Assembly (NCBI GenBank): GCA_030998225.1
Contig: JAPYXD010000484.1
Coordinates: 4,030,001-4,094,000 of the forward strand
DNA length: 64,000 nucleotides
Origin: Diplolepis rosae
Taxonomy: Eukaryota; Arthropoda; Insecta; Hymenoptera; Diplolepididae
Direction of reading: 5' to 3'
In this document: one piece after another, positions 46,841 to 58,829 of the stretch
Layout: each line of letters opens with the position of its first letter
Position numbering within the stretch: position 1 is the first letter of the stretch
Made by a program: the position numbers and the translations under genes
Notes under the pieces: generated by a model
The model's database searches: none
Seen by the model: only the letters and a program-made list of their open reading frames with translations
What the model was told of the DNA's origin: nothing

Positions 46841-47160
46841 AAAATGGCAAAATCTTTGAAAGACGTTGTACAGGACTCTTTTAGGACGGGTCTAGACATA
46901 CCTGTTGAAACCAAAAACCCCCTCTCTCGAACCAATACACCGTCCGCGGAACCGCCTTTCGGCTTTAAACTTCGCGGACGGTTGGTTCCAGCTGAAAGTC
47001 GCGTGCGACTCTTCCGTCATCCGTTTAATCGGGACTCCCATCCGCGGCCACACGCCTGTTAGACAAACCGACTAGCCGCGCCAACCAGGGGAAGAATAAA
47101 AAGATTCCTCCCCCGAACGACGCGGACAGTCAAGTCCGCTCGAGACGCAGAACCGCGGGT
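46841..47160. other. GC-rich block of unknown origin
   Basis: Composition contrasts sharply with neighbours and it adjoins the 3' side of a LINE fragment (minus strand). Contains CCGTCCGCGGAACC and its partial complement GGACGGTTGGTTCC. May be LINE-derived untranslated sequence. No protein match recognised. Confidence 0.4.
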
Positions 47161-47164
47161 GCTG

Positions 47165-47870
47165 GCCCCAATGCGATTTCTACTGGCCGTAGTTGTCCTA
47201 AAGACAGGTAAAAGCCGACTTGACCGTGCTTTCTATCCAGCCAGGTGGCGAGCTCCGGGATTAGACGGCGTGTCCATCTCCCGGATTGGTCACCATGCCA
47301 TCTCGTCTACCATTTCTCGACGAGTTGAGGTTAAGCAGGTGAGCTCCTTACGAAGCTGAAAGGTCTCCTTCCTTCCCTCTGCCAATAAGTCTATTGGCGA
47401 GGCGCTTGCCATGATTAGCGTAGCACTCATCGACACAGTTCGGTATGCTGAGACTATTCTCAGCATCACACCTCTCTGAGCCGAGAACAGCTTCTTCTGG
47501 ATAGCATGGTTGTTAAGGGCACTTGTCCAGACTGGAGCTGCATAAAGCAGCTTCGAATTTACCACGTTCGCCACCAGCCTTCTCTTAGCTTCCCTGGAAT
47601 CACCAATGATGGGCATGAGCCGAGTCAGAGCGGCTCCACAGTGGATGGATTTGGCAGTCGTGATCTGCAGGTGTTCGCCGAAGCTAAGCCTTTGATCCAA
47701 CTGCACACCCAGGTACTTAATGCTCTTTTTCCACTCAATCGCATGTTTCCCGAGAACGATCTTCGGGTATTGGAAGGATCTCCTCTCCGTGACCAGCAAA
47801 GCCTCGGTCTTTTCAGGGGCCATTTTTAGGCATCTGCTATCCAACCAACGCTTTGCCCGCTACAGACTTT
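47165..47870 (-). pseudogene. R1-clade LINE ORF2, C-terminal RT fragment
   Basis: Minus-strand frame of 184 codons (47290-47844) with the R1/Jockey-group landmarks after the RT active site: MAPEKTEALLV, IKYLGVQLDQRL, LLYAAPVW and LRIVSAYRTVS. A frameshift near 47,290 is followed by another frame reading RWTRRLIPELATWLDRKHGQ, the usual continuation. The RT catalytic motifs and the endonuclease are absent. It is a dead, 5'-truncated insertion. Confidence 0.85.
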
Positions 47871-48130
47871 CATTGATCAAGGTACTTTGATAGAAATTAA
47901 TAACAATACGCAATGTTTTTTTGGATTTTTTCTTAATTTGCGAAAAAAAGTTCTTAATTTTCCCTCTGAAATCTTAGAAGAATGAGTAGTAAGATTTTTG
48001 ATCTAAAAAATTTACGATAAAACCATACTCAAAAAGATATTTATAATAGCTAAATAATAGCCGTTTATCGATCAACGTAACCGAAAAAATATTTTCGTGG
48101 ACACTCATATTTCAGTAAATATCGTATGTA

Positions 48131-49414
48131 GCAGGGGTGTTAGTTGAAATTTGCCGGTTTTACTCATAGATGTCGCTAGAGATATGTATACATTTCTGAT
48201 TTGGCATCTATGTCATATTTTTCTATGGACAATAACCTTCAAAAATACACAATTACATGCTGCCAAAATAATAGCATCATAGTTGTTTACCTCAGTGAAT
48301 ATGTCGAGTTTCGCTCCAAGTAAATAGCATTTGCGGCATTCGTTGCTTTTCTTATTTCATCAAAAGAAAAAAGCAGTTGAAGCTCATCGATTGCTGGTGG
48401 AAACCTATGGTGAACATCTTCCAGTGATTAGAACATGTGAGACATGGTTTCGTCAATTTAAAAGTGGAGATTTCGATCTAGTAGACAGTGAACATCCTGG
48501 TGCTGCGAAAAAGTTCGAAGACGAGGAATTGCAGACGTTATTGGATGAAGACCCAACCCAATCGCAACAACAATTGACACAAACACTAAATGTGACCCGA
48601 GGAGCAATTTGCCAACGTTTAAAAGCCATGGGAAAAATCCAAAAGTATGGAAAATGGGTACCACACCAACTGAACGATAGACAAATGGAAAATCGAAAAA
48701 CCATTTGTGAAATGCTGCTTCAACGGTTCGAAAGGAAATCTTTTCTGCATCAAATTGTCACGGGGGGCGAAAAATGGATTTATTTCGAGAACCCGAAGCG
48801 GAAAAAATCATGGCTTTCACCTGGTGAGGTCGGCCCATCGATTCCAAGGCCAAATCGCTTTGGCCGTAAGACAATGTTCTGTGTTTGGTGGGACCAGTGT
48901 GGTGTGATGTACTTCGAGTTATTAAAACCTGGTGAGACGGTGAATACGGATCGCTACCGACAACAAATTATCAATTAGAATCATGCGTTAATCGAAAAAA
49001 GCCGGAATGGGCCCGAAGACATAGCAAAGTTATCCTACAACATGACAACGCACCGTCTCATACCGCTAAAGTGGTGAAGAACACATTAAAAGCATTGAAT
49101 TGGGAAATATTATCGCACCCGCCGTACTCTCCAGACCTCGCCCCGTCCGACTATCACCTTTTCGCATCGATGGGACACACACTCGCAGAGCAGTGCTTCG
49201 CCAATTTTGAAGATGTCGAAAAATGGCTCGTCGAATGGTTTGCCTTGAAAGAGAAAACGTTTTTCTGGAATGGTATCCATGATTTGCCTGAAAGATGGGC
49301 AAAATGTGTAGAATCCAATGGTCAATACTTTGAATAAAAATTTTTTGAGATTCCCTTGAGAATTAAGTGTTTTCTTTATTGAAAAAACCGGTAAACTTCA
49401 ACTAACACCCCTGG
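48131..49414 (+). mobile_element. mariner-family transposon, near full length
   Basis: 1284 bp. Tips GCAGGGGTGTTAGTTGAA (48131) and, inverted, TTCAACTAACACCCCTGG (ending 49414), with TA at 48129-48130 and 49415-49416. The internal CCGGTTTT/AAAACCGG block extends the inverted repeat to about 30 bp. It is a different family from the other mariners here. Confidence 0.9.
48301..49337 (+). pseudogene. mariner transposase with mutated catalytic Asp
   Basis: The natural start is probably ATG 48301 (MSSFAPSK), where the ninth codon is TAG; the open frame resumes at 48331 for 215 codons. HTH region: KKAVEAHRLLVETYG and TWFRQFKSGDFDL. WVPHQL precedes the catalytic domain. The first catalytic Asp is replaced: TGGEKW instead of TGDEKW (codon GGC at 48766-48768). 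A TAG follows near 48,976. After a one-base loss in an A-run near 49,000, the last third continues in another frame with QHDNAPSHT and SPDLAPSDYHLF (second and third Asp kept) and ends SNGQYFE. Inactive on at least four counts. Confidence 0.9.
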
Positions 49415-52349
49415 TACATTTCAGTTAAATTAAAATATTATTTTTGAAAATTGTATCTTTTGACTTATCTTGCAAGGCTATTACGCTTGCATTTCAAAAC
49501 AATGTTCTATATATTTTTTATGTGACCCTAAATTATGCTTTCGGTATATGTTGACATGCTCCAAAGCCATGTTTCGGGTACATAATATTATTTTATTCTG
49601 ACTTAGGATAAACAAATCTAATTTTTACTTTGATATACATTATAAGGGACTAAAATAAAGACCTTTACGAGGTTTTATAACGTATCTACAAATAGTTTCA
49701 ATATAGTATATTGTGCAACGAGGGAAAAGAAAAAAAAAATTTTTCCGTGTTGCACACGATTTTTTTTCTACTGGGGAGTCAAAAATTGGAGTTGTTTGCT
49801 CCGCGGGGGGCCATAAAGTGCACTTTATAACCTGCTAGTAAAAAATATATTTTTTAGACACAAAAGTGCTCTGCACGCTACACATTTCGTAAGCGTTTTT
49901 ATTTGAATCAATAGCATCCGTTTTTAGTTGACAGTAAATACACATACTATAAATTCAATTTTTGTTCTTAATGGATTTATTCTTAAATTTATTTCTACTA
50001 TTAACTGAACTCTTTCGTATGGCAAGTAATTCAGTTAGAAATGTTAGGGATTTCATTGTTACCCTGGTCTTTGGGTAATTTACAAAAATAATTAATGTGA
50101 GCCCCATTACGTTGGAACCACAGTTTGTCTTCAGGACTACTTTAGTGGGCGTGGTATATATGTATATAGAGTTATAGAGAAGAACGAAAGCCACTAATTT
50201 GGAGATCACATAGGTACAATGTGAATAATCCTGCTGGGGCAGGATTGCGTAACTTTAGCGCTGAATTAGCGCCAAATTAATGAACGTTTTCGAACAATCA
50301 TTGTAGACCTTCCATTAAGCTGTAACAGAGATTCATTTTAAATATTCTCTAATTTAAACCAAAACTCCTTTATTAGCAGTTTAGAATTTCACCATAGAAA
50401 ATTAATTTTAATAAATAAAATAACTTTTGTTGAATTTCAAAGAGACATTATTTTTTAAATCAAAGTCAAATTAATAAACCAAATCTAAAATGTTAGAATG
50501 TAGATCAGGATTATAACTGATAATATTGAATAATATTGAGTTCAAGTAATTTTTTGTGGTAACTTTGTTACAATATAAATAACTGTAACTGTATTAAAAA
50601 AAATTAGTTAAAATCAATCAGAAACTTTTAACTTTAATTTAGTTATCTTAAAGTCACCTCTAATTCTTTAATTTACTAACACCAACTGCTCTCAAAAGAC
50701 AAAAAATATTTTTAAGACCATGGATTGATTAGATCACGGTATACTTGTAACTGCTAATCAGTGTATACACTATTAGAAAAATCTGTATTAGATTTGATAA
50801 TTACACTGATTCAGATTTATAAAGTTCAGATAAAATATGATTGTTCATCATATTTTTAATGGTAATTTTAACTGAGTTCAGAGAATTCTCAGTTGATTCC
50901 TTTCAACAATATTATACTGCATATAGTTACATAAATTTTTCTGAACTATTCTCAATTCTTTTCAAAGCTGTTCATCAGATTCCTATTTTAAATATGACTG
51001 AATTTTTTATGAGTTTTTCTTGTATCTTGAACTTAGAAACGGAGTTCGAGAATTTTTTATTAACAAATTTTTTCCATGTACAATACTGATTTATAGTATT
51101 CAATAGGTTATACGTATTTACATGCATACAATAAATGAAATCAATGCGATATTAATAAAAAAAAACTTTTAGACTCAAGATGTATTGTAACATGAGACAT
51201 TGTGGTTTTCGTGCAAAATAAAATAATAATTAGCATACGTATGAGACTTAAAAGAATGCGATCCAGATTTAGTCGGTTCGAAGTCGAATGGAATCGATTC
51301 CACAGTGAGAAGTGCCTTCCCATTTTAACCACATCGAAGTCATCTGCGGTTTACGTTTTTTTTTTTTTTGGTTAAAAAAATTAACATAACTAACTGAACC
51401 TATATTTTAAATTTGATATGCATAAATATCTATCTCCAGAGAAGAGTTATATGTAAATTGCTGACTCATTACCAAAATTACTTCCTTTCGTATTTTTTTT
51501 TTGCTTTTCATCCCAGAGACACCGAAACTTTTACATCCATCTCTTTTTTTCCTCCAAAAGAGGGGAAAATTTTAATTACTTGAATTTAAGGCTGAGGGCC
51601 AAATTGGTCACGTGACAAAAATTATATATTAATTCAACCATGTAAGATAACTTTAAAAAAAATAAAATATCATGCTCAAAATTTGGTAAATGTATCAGAA
51701 GACAATAAGGAACTTCTGTTAACTTCGTTTTGGTAAATCTTCTGTAATTTTTTTCATTTTAAATTATAAAACTGAAGTGTTATCGACAATTACAGCTCTG
51801 TAACTATTGTGCATTTCGACGGAGATTGAAATATCGCCTTGAAATTTTGGGAGATAAATCAAAATTTACTGAGACGGATCTGTTATATCTTGAATATTCA
51901 TAATAATATTTTAAAATGTTAATAAAAATTAGTAATATTAGCAAATTTATAGAGTATATTACCGACAGTGTTAGACCAGTGCAGCTGAAGTCGAGACATT
52001 TAGTTGGTATTATTAGTAAAGTTTTTAAAAAATTTCATTTTAATACACTATTCCTTCCCCTATTACTTCCATTTGTTATTATTTATCATTCCCTAAGTGT
52101 TGACAGATTTATTTTGATTCAAAATTTTATATATGGAGAAAAAATCGATAGTCTGGGACTAAATTGGTTATGTGACCTGTATGACCCATGGCCTTAAGTG
52201 AACATGAATTGAAGGTAATCATTTATGAATGAAAACAGAAGAAAATACAATATTTTTAATTAAAAAACTACTGAACTTTTTTACATTCTCATCATATATG
52301 GAGAAAATCCTACACTACTGGTTATTTCTTTTTACACGAATCAATCGTT
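49415..52349. other. Anonymous AT-rich DNA
   Basis: No supported gene. At 49,712-49,770 an imperfect hairpin pairs TGTGCAACGAGGGAAAA with TTTTTCCGTGTTGCACAC. On the minus strand at about 50,103-50,135, CCTGAAGAC...CCAACGTAATGG loosely recalls a degenerate PLE hammerhead. Both are weak. Confidence 0.4.
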
Positions 52350-52822
52350 TTTCGGCAGTAACTATTCGTGTCAGCCACATGAATGCTGCTACAGTCAAGA
52401 GTAGTGCCGTCTACACTACTCTGTAGTATTGCTACAAGACTGAGTCGTGTGGGCCACACGAATTTTTCCGACTGGCATAACGGAAATTTGTTAAAGTGAC
52501 AGTTGTAATTATGTGTTTTTGATCTTCTTTTTTTAAAAAAGCAGATATATCGGCTGATAATATGTGAAGGCGTGTGTGATAAAAGATTCGAAAATTTTCA
52601 TTTTTACGATTTTATATATTCGTCGATAAAATTTTTGCATATTTTATCGGTGCAGGTGATACTTGTGATCAAGTGAAAACACGGCCCCAAATTCATGTGA
52701 CATACACGACACAATCGTGTGGCCCACACGACTCAGTCGTGTAGCAATACTACAGAGTAGTGTAGACGGCACTACTCTTGACTGTAGCAGAATTCGTGTG
52801 GCTGACACGAATTTCTACTGAA
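52350..52822. mobile_element. Palindromic MITE with ~105-bp inverted arms
   Basis: Left arm 52350-52467 and right arm 52705-52822 are inverted copies. Shared words include GTCAAGAGTAGTGCCGTC, ACTACTCTGTAGTATTGCTA and GACTGAGTCGTGTGGGCC. Within each arm ACACGA and TCGTGT recur, so smaller hairpins are also possible. About 240 bp of unique AT-rich DNA lies between. It abuts a GCGCGAAGCGC/TCATGATGAGAATGTG block (52,828-52,862) like that of the 3.8-9.1 kb element. Confidence 0.75.
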
Positions 52823-52950
52823 AATTGAGCGCGAAGCGCAAGTGTCATGATGAGAATGTGTGTGAATTAAGAAATGTTAATTACTTAGAATTTTATATAA
52901 GAAATCCTAGGTTAGCAACCTTTTTTCTGAATTTTTTAGATTCAAAATAA

Positions 52951-52995
52951 ATCGCTGAAAAGGGCTTCTATCTGAGGCAAAACGTCTTATTGCCA
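52951..52995 (+). ncRNA. Second fossil hammerhead-like motif
   Basis: CTGAAAA, then GGGCTTCTATCTGAGGC, then AAAACGTCTTATTGCC. Same spacing as the PLE motif, but with core changes in both CUGANGA and GAAA. Regarded as a decayed PLE end. Confidence 0.3.
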
Positions 52996-53199
52996 TGCAG
53001 TTTTTTATTTATGATCATAAAACCAATATAATACAATATATATCAATATACAAAATGTTGATTTTTTTTAAAATTAATTTTTACAACTCCAAAAATCACC
53101 TTATTTTCAAAACATGTTGTCAGATACCGCTGAACAAGGAACTCATCCTTTCTTTTGGAGCATTAATGCGGTTTATAAAATGCCATTAAAATCAAATCA

Positions 53200-53375
53200 T
53201 TTCTTCAAAAGATACTGTGTCATCAAATTACAACAATAACAAACGGACGGACAGGCAGACACCAACGTAAAAATGATTTTTTCTTACTCGAAGGGTCTGA
53301 AAACGTTAAGATTTGATGATAATTCGAAGAGTCAAATTTCACATAAAACCAATACTTTCTCACATGATGGTGAAA
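53200..53375 (-). repeat. Dispersed repeat, inverted copy
   Basis: Minus-strand order matches 43,205-43,400: ATCATGTGAGAAAGTATTGG, TTTTATGTGAAATTTGAC, AATTATCATCAAAT, GTTTTCAGACCCTTCGAG, GTCTGCCTGTCCGTCCG. Confidence 0.5.
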
Positions 53376-53601
53376 GCGTAAAAATAAAAATATATGAGAT
53401 TTTTAAATTTTAAACTGCTATGCTTTTGACTATTTGAAATAGAATTAAAATGACATTAATTAAAATATTTAATTAAGGATTTCAAGAGCTTTAAGGGCTT
53501 TCAATACACTGTTAGAAATGTTTGAAAATTGACAAAATGTTGATGTTACAAAAGTAACGTAAAATTTGACATTTATAATTTTTTTGAGTAAAAGTGTCTT
53601 A

Positions 53602-54717
53602 TTGGGTTGGCAACAAAGTCATTTTGTGTTTTTTCAATGATTTTCAAAGCAAATTTATTAATAAAAATAACAAACATTAATCAATTATGTATTGGCCATT
53701 TTGTTCGATGACGTTCTGCCATCTTTTAGTCAGCTTCATAATTCCGCTTTCGTAGAAAGTTTGGTTCTTACAGGCAAAAAACTGAATCAACTCATTTTTG
53801 ACAGCCTCATTTGAATCGAATATTTTTCCATTCAAATAGTTTTGAAGTGAACGGAATAAATAGTAATTGGATGGTGCAAGGTCAGGACTATACGGTGGAT
53901 GAGGTATCACTTCCCAGTCCAACTCGAATAATTTTTTGCGAGTGACCAAATATGTATGTGGTCTGGCGTTATCTTGATGGAAGATGTCGCCTTTACGAGT
54001 TACCAGTTCTGGCCGCTTTTGCTTCATTTCTTTGTCTAATTTCATTAACTAGCGACAATAGACATTCAAATTGATAGTTTGGTTCCTTGGGAACAGTTCA
54101 AAATAAACAATACCTTTGAAATCCCACCAAACACTCAGCATAACCTTCTTTTGACGAATATCGGCTTTTGATGTCGATTGTGCAGGCTCATCTCGCTTGC
54201 TCCATGACCTTTTTCACACGACGTTATCGTAAACAATCCATTTTTCATCGCCCGTTATGATTCGATTTAAAAATGGATCAGTTTCGTTACGTTTCAGCAG
54301 TGAATAGCAAATGGAAATTCGTTTTGTGAGTTGAATTTCGTTCAATTTGTGAGGAACCCAAATATCGAGTTGATTAACGTAACCAAGTTGTTTTAAATGT
54401 CTTTCAACGCATTTATGTGATATGATAAGCTTCTCTGTGATCTTTCGTGTCGTACTAGGCCGGTTATTTTCTATCATTACTTTTATTTTGTAATAAAGTA
54501 AAATGTGACGAAAATGACCGTCTGGAATCTCCATTTCAAATCAATGCAAAACAGTAAATAAACAAGAAAATTTAAAACTTTTTTTTTACTTAATAATCTT
54601 TGAAACGTCAGCTGTCAAATACCATTTACGGTCTGAAATTTGCAATGAAGAAGAACGACTTCGAACGACTAAAGTCATCTAGCGGAAAAAAGCGAAATGA
54701 CTTTGTTGCCAGCACAA
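53602..54717 (-). mobile_element. mariner-family transposon, internally deleted
   Basis: Tips TTGGGTTGGCAACAAAGTCA (53602) and, inverted, TGACTTTGTTGCCAGCACAA (ending 54717), with TA outside both. 1116 bp, shorter than the usual 1.3 kb. Confidence 0.9.
53677..54534 (-). pseudogene. mariner transposase, two stops, in-frame deletion, D to N
   Basis: One continuous minus-strand frame from MEIPDGHFRHILLYY to NGQYIID. About 50 residues expected between the first HTH helix and the STTRKITEKL segment are absent without loss of frame. TGDEKW and HQDNARPHT keep the first two catalytic Asp. The third motif reads SPDLAPSNYYLF, with Asn in place of Asp. In-frame TGA (about 54,211) and TAG (about 54,050) interrupt the core. 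Not functional. Confidence 0.9.
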
Positions 54718-54719
54718 TA

Positions 54720-55190
54720 AAATTGTGAAAAATGTGCTGAATTTTCTGAAATTTTCCTTAATATTATGAAACTCAACTGAATTTTCATAGAATGTATCTT
54801 AAAAGTACCAAACTGTAACAGAATTTTCATAAAATTTATCATAAAATCACAAAACTGCAACAAAATTTTCAGTTACCCAAAACGTAAAATTATTCCTGTT
54901 ACAAGATTCAGAATTTCCAGTTACAAGTATCAGAACTTCCAACACTTTGTAACTGAAAATTAAGAAATTTTTCTTTAAATTTACTAAAAATTAACTAAAT
55001 TTTCTGAAATTCTATCTTAATTTTAAAAAACTGTAACTAAATAAAACTCCAGTCACGTGTTTCAGAAAATAACGGTAGAAAGTTCTAACAGTGTAGGCCA
55101 TGATATTTATTAGACTAATTTATTGAATTTTGACAAAAAATAAAAACTGATATTTTAGGCTCATTGATTTGTAAAAATATTTTGTTGCAG
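54720..55190. other. Intron sequence before host exon
   Basis: Locally repetitive: words of the type ACTGTAACAGAATTTTCA and GAAATTTTCCTTAA recur between 54,720 and 55,050, giving a degenerate short-period repeat. It ends in the polypyrimidine-poor acceptor TTTTGTTGCAG at 55190. Confidence 0.5.
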
Positions 55191-55403
55191 ACTAAACAGG
55201 AATTGGGAGATGGTAGCATGAGCAATGGTATCGTCGGTGGGGGAGTAGGAGGAGGTTGTCGAATTCCATTGTCAATTTCGTGGCTGAAGAGCCAAACGTC
55301 GTTGACGCCCACATCTCGAATTGAAAGCGGTTCACCCGCAGCGGATATGAACGTTCAAGTCGACAGCGCCGGTTCACCTACGCTGCGACTCGTCAGCGTA
55401 AAG
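55191..55403 (+). CDS. Internal host exon (Gly/Ser-rich)
   Basis: 213 nt between acceptor TTTTGTTGCAG and donor AAG|GTATGT, open in phase 0 for 71 codons. Contains a glycine-rich stretch (GIVGGGVGGGC) followed by ISWLKSQTSLTPTSRIESGS and a Ser/Pro segment ending LRLVSVK. No domain recognised; it looks like a disordered linker. Phase and strand match the exon at 38,665, and both phase-0 exons join without frame disruption, so I infer one gene. The next exon is not seen before the window ends. Confidence 0.65.
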
Positions 55404-58400
55404 GTATGTCGCATGTCCCCCATACACTTTCATATGATAAGCCAGGGCTAACTTATCCTACATTGACACGGTCAAGACTAAACTTATACCATGCACAAAT
55501 TTTCCTCGCAGAATCCACTTCAATTAAAAGCCTTTCTTCTTACCTAAAATCCTTAAAACAAACAAAATATTTCTAATAGATTTATTATCTCTTCAACTTA
55601 TTTTATCTATTTAATTACATATTTCAATAACATCAATTGCAAGTAACTAAATAGGAACAAGAGGTTTAATCCATGACTAAATAATTATCTCATCTTGGTT
55701 CAAATATAATTCTTGATAAGAAAATTCATAATATGCCTGATATATATGATGATTACTATAAAAATTCCTAGAATTCGTTTCTGAATTATTTGTTTAGAGC
55801 ATCTGCTTTCCGCGATCAGAAATAATTAAGCTTCTTATTAAAATAATATCTAAACGGTTTATTTAAAGTTTAGTGTTAAAATGAGTCATTTATTAATATT
55901 TGATAAAAGCAACCCGAGTTAAATAAATAAAGAAAGAAGAATTCATACGAAAAAAATAGGCGAATTTTGAGAAATAATCAAATATATAGAGTGGAAAACA
56001 TTTAAAGACTTTCATATTTTTATGATTCTTAAGATTGAGAGTTATCTATAAATAAATCTTCTTCGGATCCAATAATTTCCTGAATCATTTCCAAGTTCAT
56101 TTATAAATCCAAAATCTTCCATATTGCATATGTTAAAATTTATCATTTTCAAAGTCTCCTTATTTTATTTTTACTTTGCTTTACTTCAAATTTATATTAT
56201 TTATAAAAAAAGGACTCTTCTTGAATGCGCAATGATCGAAAACTGTTTATTCTTTTAAAATTCAAAAATGCTGAACGTCAGTATTTTAATTTTTTAACCA
56301 ATCACTCCATTTTAGCGGCAAAAAGTTGGTTTCAGCGTAGTTAATTTTCAGCTAGTTTGAAAATAAAGATTAGTCACATTTGAATTCGAAAGTATGTATG
56401 TCATTTAAAAATAATAAGAATTAAAAATCCTCTGGTTAATAGTGAAAAATGATTTAAATACGTCTTCTTTCATCATATTATTTATGAAACTATAACAAAT
56501 ATCGCGTTTATATTTTAAAAAGAGAAAAAATCTTGACAGATTAAAGAGTTTAAGTTTCCAAGTATATAATAGAAGAAAAAAAGGAAATAAGCTAATGGAT
56601 CTGAGGTCTGTTATAAAATAATAACCAAAAACCACTCAACATAAAATTATGAAACTTTTGCTAGAATATTAAAACTTACGGAACGCTTTTTCCGAAACAC
56701 ATACTATAAAGTCTTTAAAACTGCTTATTACGATTTTCCAAGACATTCAAATGAGAAGATCTGGAAACTCTTGAAATGCTTAATGCAGATGCCTCAAGGA
56801 AAAATATTTTGCGGGAAAAAATATTTAATTATACTTTCAGTAATTGTAGTTGTTTATTACAAAAATAGTTTGTTCTCTTTTAAATGATATCATTAATAAT
56901 AATATTGCAATTTCGAAAAGTATAATTTTTATTTTATAGTTTCAAAGATTATTTCTAGTAGCATAAAAAAGATTTATTAATCAAATCAGTAAGTTTATAT
57001 AATTATTAGATACTTATGAAATCCGCTTTAACATCGTACAGCAACTGGAATCTGACGATTATTCATAGTTCGAGACAATATTTAAGATAATTTCAAAAAT
57101 GCCAAGAAATGCATTTGTCATTGCTAAACTTAAAATGGAAAAACTTATTTAAAATCCTAGATTAGAAAATATTCAACAAAGCAGCGGGCTGTAAAGAAAA
57201 CGGAGTACATTTCAATTAGTAGACCTGCTAGGAACACAGACATTCCATGATTCCATCTTCATACGAGGGGATATACGAGGAATATCTATGGAATTCTTGA
57301 CGTGCCCCCAGGCTTCATTGGCATTCCCTGATATGTGAATTTAACTCTGACAGTCGCAGACATTTTTGAAAAATTAAAATTGAAATAAGAGAAGTGTAAA
57401 ACTAAAAGTTTCTTGGAATGAAAGATTCCACAGAGCTTAATTAATAAACGCTAATCTTCATAAAATTTCTACGTTTGCGTAAAAGTGGATGTTAAAACAC
57501 GGCCTCCACCATTTTTATAATTTACAAATTCTTAAAAGTTGATAAAAGTGAAAAATAATGTTTATCAGAGCATCATCAGGGCAACGATCCCAAATTTTAA
57601 AATATAAATTCATATCAAACTTTTTGCAGTCCTCTGACTAATGAATGCCTTTAATTTTTGATCAAACATGATCTAAGTAAATCTATTATTTTAATTAATA
57701 AAGAAGTCAAAAGAATTTATAATTACTGATGTATGGAAAAATAATACTTAGTTTGTAATATTTATCTAGGATGATTGGTAAACTATACACTGATAAACAA
57801 ATATGGCTTAAAATTTAGATGCGCAATTGAAAAAAGATTCCGTTACGAGTATCTTAAATTTAAATTAAATTGTATCTTAGATTTAAAATTCACATTACGC
57901 GTGAGTCAAGATTTGATTTGAAGATTGTCATATTTTAGACTTTAATAAAACAAAAAAAATTACATCCGAAAAATTTCAAATGGCCGAGTAATCCACGTTT
58001 TGCGGCAGCGTCTCGACATGGTCGGAGTCAAACTGCGGGAACTATAGCAGCCGTTATTTTCATCTGAAATCAAAATTTTTTTTTGATTTCTTCGTTAGAC
58101 TTATTTGTTCTACGTGAACTACGGAAATTTAGACGAAAAATTATGATTTAAAATAAAAAGTGACTTTTTTTTTAGTAATTTGTTTATAAAAAAGGTATTA
58201 AAAATCGGAATTTCTTAAAATCCGTAGTTCACATAGAGTATCTTTTTATACTGAATAAAAAAAACTTTGGTTTAAGAAAATCGGTTAAGAACTTTTTTAG
58301 TTATCTTTCCCGCAAAGTGTAAAAACATGGTTTTGAGAAAACGCGCTTTAGATTTCGTAATGTACGTGACCGACTGAATTTCCGTGTACTCCCGAAATAC

Positions 58401-58820
58401 TTCGAATTTCGAGCTAAAATTTTACAAACATAATCTTGAATAGTTACCTAATCGATTAGGCAGAAAAAAAAACGATTTTTTGAGACCTCTTGAGGGGACT
58501 GTCCCCTTAAGGTGCACGCATGTATGTATCTAAAATCTAAATGATAAACCATAAAAAATTGTAGTATATTTTTTTAAATGATCAAATAAGCAACATCAAT
58601 GATTTATAAAATTTATTTTATAAAATTGAATATTTTCTTATTGAATATGGGGAAACTACTATTTATTGTGTAATTTTGTATTTGATATGATTTTTAACAT
58701 AAACTGCAATTGATATTAATATTCTAAAATTAGGTGAGAGAATCCAAACTCGATAAATTACGGTTTTTTTCCTTTGCATCACGCCATTAAATGTTAGATA
58801 TTTTTGGATGCCTAAAACAT
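55404..58820. other. Anonymous AT-rich intron/intergenic DNA
   Basis: No supported gene or named repeat. At 58,110-58,240 a short inverted pair (CTACGTGAACTACGG and CCGTAGTTCACATAG) flanks about 100 bp. Confidence 0.45.
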
Positions 58821-58829
58821 ATGTTGTGT

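Noticed and set aside
47506..47829. 107-codon plus-strand ORF
   Set aside because: Antisense to the LINE RT fragment.
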